Below, piece after piece: positions 60,379 through 64,000 of a DNA stretch of 64,000 nucleotides. Every line of letters begins with the position of its first letter. Position 1 is the stretch's first letter. Source of the DNA: Canna indica. Lineage: Eukaryota > Streptophyta > Magnoliopsida > Zingiberales > Cannaceae. Under the pieces are notes generated by a model, which was not told the DNA's origin, did not search any database, and saw nothing but the letters and a program-made list of their open reading frames with translations. A program made the position numbers and the translations under genes. The stretch covers positions 80,902,501-80,966,500 of the forward strand of contig CP136891.1 of NCBI GenBank assembly GCA_034359265.1, written 5' to 3'.

Positions 60379-61099
60379 TTATTAGCAATGTATCATGATG
60401 ATGACTTAATTAATTAATGCTTTCGGTCAACATTTGAACAATTTTGATAGCCTTACTTACTTATATTAATGCTAGCAATGATTTAGTCGCGTATAGCTTA
60501 ATTTTCAATGGATGTGATCGCGAAAACATTATTTATAAGATTGTGGTTACATTCGTCACAAAACCTTTGGGTCGTTTGTTTCACATATTTTTGAAGTATA
60601 ACACGAGATAACATTTGTTGTCCAATATTCAATTACGTAAAAATACCATAGAAATGACATAAGTAATGTCCCAATACAATACAGAGTGATCATTTTCATG
60701 TTATTCCAATAAGGCCCTGTTACAAGACCAAAACTTACAACAATATCTTTGATTTCTTCAATACCTAATTTTTGTCACCCAATAATAATTCTCCTATTTG
60801 TGGCTGTCTAGCGACAAAAATACGACTTTCGCATATTTGATCTCTCCTCGCCTCTCACCATGCATGAAGCCCCAAGGAGGCCCAACGTCATCGCTATAGC
60901 CTCCTTGACCATGCGTCCTCAATGCCACGCCTAGGAGATCACGATGTCCTTGTTGCATCTCTTTGAATGTGTGCTACTGATGGTGCAGTCTCATGGTTGT
61001 CGACGTCGAGAGTGTGATCTTCTGAAAAATACAATTTAAGATTTATATCATTATTCTAATTTTTGAAAAAGAAAGACAAGTTAATGGAACCAAATTAAA
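60379..61099. other. Intergenic, no gene recognised
   Basis: 60790-61020 is a GC-richer scrap on either strand with no open frame of note (gcatgaagccccaaggaggc), probably transposon debris. The rest is AT-rich. Confidence 0.35.
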
Positions 61100-61106
61100 T
61101 TTTTTA

Positions 61107-63270
61107 TTTGGGATTTTTCAATCGAATTAGAGTTTGGGTACAATATAAGTGATTCAATAATCCAATAATATATTCAATAATAATATATGATTTTGTTTGA
61201 TATACTTTGTATGATAAAACAAATAATAAATATATAGTACAAAGAATTTTTCTGTCAAATCATCTTGTCTTGTGATGTGACAATGCAAAACAAACGTAGG
61301 ATAACACTACATTTGATGTAAATTATCGTGCAAGATAAATGATGTATTGTTTCTTGTACTATTATGTATAGCCTTATATTGTACTAGCCAATCTTGTATT
61401 GTACTCAAGGTTCGAAATCTCGTACCGTACTTTATGAAATATTTTTTATGATAAAAAGAATATTAGAGTCTAAAAATATATTTTTAAACTCTCTAATACA
61501 TTAAAGATTTTTGCATAAAGTCTATAAAAAATTTAAATTAGAAATTATAAAATATTTTTTTGGATCATACTACATACCTCTATTGGATCATAAAAAAATT
61601 TATTTCATGATTTTTTTTAAGTTATGAAGCTATTATAGGCTTTAGACAAAAGTCTATAATCATTTAGAGACTTTTGCTTATAATAGTTTTATAATTATAA
61701 AAAATAAAATTAATTCATAATACACACATATATAAATGATGTGTTAGAATCTATAAAAATATTTTAGACAAAAAATATTTCATTATTTTTAACTTAAAAT
61801 TAATTTTATATGCTTTTGACAAAAGTCTCTAATCAGTTAAAGAATTTAGTTTATAATAGCTTTATAATTATAAAAAAATAAATTTAATTCATAAAATATA
61901 TATGATATAAAACATGTGCTAGAGTCTACAAAAATATTTTGAACAAAAAATATTTCATTATTTTTAATTTAAAATTTTTTGTTTGGGATTTTTCAATCGA
62001 ATTAAAGTTCGAACACAATATATATACGTGATTCAATAATCCAATAATTCAGTAATAATATATGATTTTGTTTGATATACTTTGTACGATGAAACAAATA
62101 AGAAATATATAGTACAAAAAAAAATCCGTCAAATCATCTTGTCTTGTGATGTGACAATGCAAAACAGACATAGGATAACACTACATTTGATGTCCATTGT
62201 CGTGCAAAATTAACGATGTGTTGTTCCTTGTACTATTATATATAGCCTTATATTGTACAAGCCAATCTTGTATTGTACTCAATGTTCGAAATCTCGTACC
62301 GTACTTTATGAAAAAAATTTATGATAAAAAAGAGATCTTAGAGTCTAAGAATATATTTTTAAACTATCTAATGCATTAAAGACTTTTGCATAAATTAAGT
62401 CTATAAAATTTTTAAATTAAAAATTATAAAATATTTTGATGTAAAATATTTTTTTTGATCATCCTATGTACATACCTCTATTGTATCATAAAAAATTTAT
62501 TTCATGAATTAATTTTTTTTTAAAATTATGAAACTATTATAGGCTTTAGACAAAAGTCTATAATCATTTAAAGATTTTTTTTATAATAATTTTCTAATTA
62601 TAAAAAATAAAATTTAATTCATAATACACTATATATATATATGTATAAGATGGTCATTGTTTTTAACTTAAAATTAATTTGGTAGGCTTTTGACAAAAGT
62701 CTCTAATCAGTAGAGAATTTGATTTATAATAGTTGTATAATTATAAAAAATATAAATTTAATTCATAAAATATATATGATATAAAATATGTGCTAGAATC
62801 TACAAAAATATTTTGAACAAAAATTATTTTATTATTTTTAATTTAAAATAAATTTTATAGACTTTTGTTTATAATAGTTTTATAATTATAAAAAAATAAA
62901 ATTTAATTCATAAAAAATATATATGATATAAAAGATGTTCTAGAGTCTATAAAAATATTTCGGATAAAAAAATATTTTTATTATTTTTAATTTAAAATTA
63001 ATTTTATATGCTCTTGGAAAAAATCTCTAATAAATTAGAGATTTCTGTTTATAAGAAATTTATAATTAAAAAAATAAAAATTTAATTTATAATATATATG
63101 ATATAAAAGATGTGATAGTATATAAAAAAATATTTTGAATAATTTTTTTTATTTTAAATTTAAATTTAAATTTAAATTTATAGACTTTGAGCAAAAGTCT
63201 ATAATAAATTAATTAGAGTTTGAAATTTTTTTTTTGAACTCCAATGTCTTTTTTTATCATGATAATATTT
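61107..63270. repeat. AT-rich higher-order tandem repeat, about 875-bp period
   Basis: The block starting tgggatttttcaatcgaatt at about 61109 recurs at about 61984. Both copies run through tcatcttgtcttgtgatgtg, tgcaaaaca, cactacatttgatgt and ttcgaaatctcgtaccgtac. Inside each copy a roughly 160-200-bp unit repeats around gacaaaagtct(a/c)taatca and ttataattataaaaaa. The unit occurs at about 61640, 61815, 62545, 62690, 62860 and 63020. After about 62850 only the small unit continues, decaying to about 63270. No coding potential. Confidence 0.85.
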
Positions 63271-64000
63271 CATAAATTAAATTTATTTTTAATTATATAT
63301 ATAATTTTCGGCCGAAGTCCATAACCAAATAGAGATCGACTTTGATTGAGGATAAAATAGGTATTCGAAACTTTACGTTTCAGATCTAAGAATTTTCACA
63401 CCTAAAATTTAGATACGAGAAGTTCTCTCGTTTAAAATTTAATTTTGGAAAATTATCGAACTATTTTTTGCAATTCCGCTTTTGGTCAATTTGGAACTTA
63501 TAATTCCCATTCGAGTCCATCACCGGAAAATATTCTTTCTAATATAAATCACAAATGATCACACAATTACTTGCACCCATTTAAATTAAAGGATAAGAAG
63601 GCATATATCATGAGACTGGATGATTTTTCCCACACTAAGTCACTTATAGAATCGAATTAAAAAGAACAGATATCCAAATTAATGGTTCTCTTTGATTGAT
63701 GGGAAGTATGAGAAACAAAATGGATGGAAACAACTGTATAGCCATTATGCACCTGTTGAAGGGTTGAAGAAGCTCATGAACTGTCAGCTTTGCAAAGCCA
63801 AAAAGAAAGTGTGATTGCTTTTAATCAATTGTCATTTCATGTTCAAAATTATTCAACCCACTCTTGGCATGCAAGCATGCATGCATGACAACTAATTGTT
63901 TCTACACAAAAAAATCAAGAAATATATGAAAAGGAACAAATTATTAAATAATTAAACATGGTCAAGAATATTATTTGGCATTTAAGTAACTAAACATGCT
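63271..64000. other. AT-rich flank, no gene recognised
   Basis: 63640-63800 is slightly less AT-rich with a phrase tgaagggttgaagaagctca but no usable open frame or splice pattern. I see nothing supportable here. An exon of a gene beyond the window edge cannot be excluded. Confidence 0.3.

Noticed and set aside
60593..60720. Possible MITE starting gtttgtttcacatatttttg
   Set aside because: Only one edge resembles the RPN9 intron element; I found no inverted partner and no target duplication.
61107..63270. CRISPR-like or phage-like repeat array
   Set aside because: Units are long, AT-rich, diverged and lack uniform spacers, and the window is plant nuclear DNA; it is a degenerate tandem repeat.

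Overview
The window is nuclear DNA of a flowering plant. It has split genes with GT-AG introns, a P-class PPR gene, a group IIe WRKY gene and a group G bZIP gene, embedded in a large excess of transposable elements. The GC-rich, alanine-rich first exon of the WRKY gene and the style of the repeats suggest a monocot outside the grasses, but this is only an impression. I see no prokaryotic sequence, CRISPR array, rRNA or tRNA gene.

Four host genes are well supported. (1) A bZIP16/68-type G-box factor on + (9693-14797, 12 exons, 410 aa). (2) A single-exon PPR protein on - (16840-18759, 639 aa). (3) The 26S proteasome lid subunit RPN9 on - (20418-26943, 6 exons, 387 aa). (4) A group IIe WRKY factor on + (54013-56612, 3 exons, 407 aa). 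Three exon-like blocks at 4534-7160 (+) come from a gene I could not name; they may be the end of a real gene or a captured fragment. These genes do not form a pathway; they are neighbours only.

Layout: 1-3350 is a decayed, internally duplicated Ty1/copia element on -. 4.5-8.6 kb holds the unnamed exons plus two copies of one AT-rich repeat. 9.1-27 kb is the gene-rich part. 27-29.8 kb is AT-rich intergenic DNA with one hAT-like MITE. 29864-37187 is a compound CACTA (En/Spm) locus, with a 6.86-kb element sitting inside a short inverted relative. 40642-45626 is a structurally complete but nonsense-riddled Ty1/copia element with a TCTTT target duplication. 46.0-49.6 kb is a second, decayed CACTA copy plus other relics. 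49.7-51.9 kb is LTR debris with two MITEs 34 bp apart. The WRKY gene follows, then more MITEs, a non-autonomous CACTA-ended element (59283-60378) and an AT-rich higher-order tandem repeat (about 61.1-63.3 kb).

The strongest observations are: five short elements plus one 704-bp intronic element with readable 8-bp target duplications (hAT hallmark); the interlocked CACTA termini; and the replacement by tyrosine of two zipper positions that, as I recall the family, are normally cysteine in bZIP16/68 proteins. I found no convincing new molecular system; the novelty is in element architecture and in that bZIP substitution.
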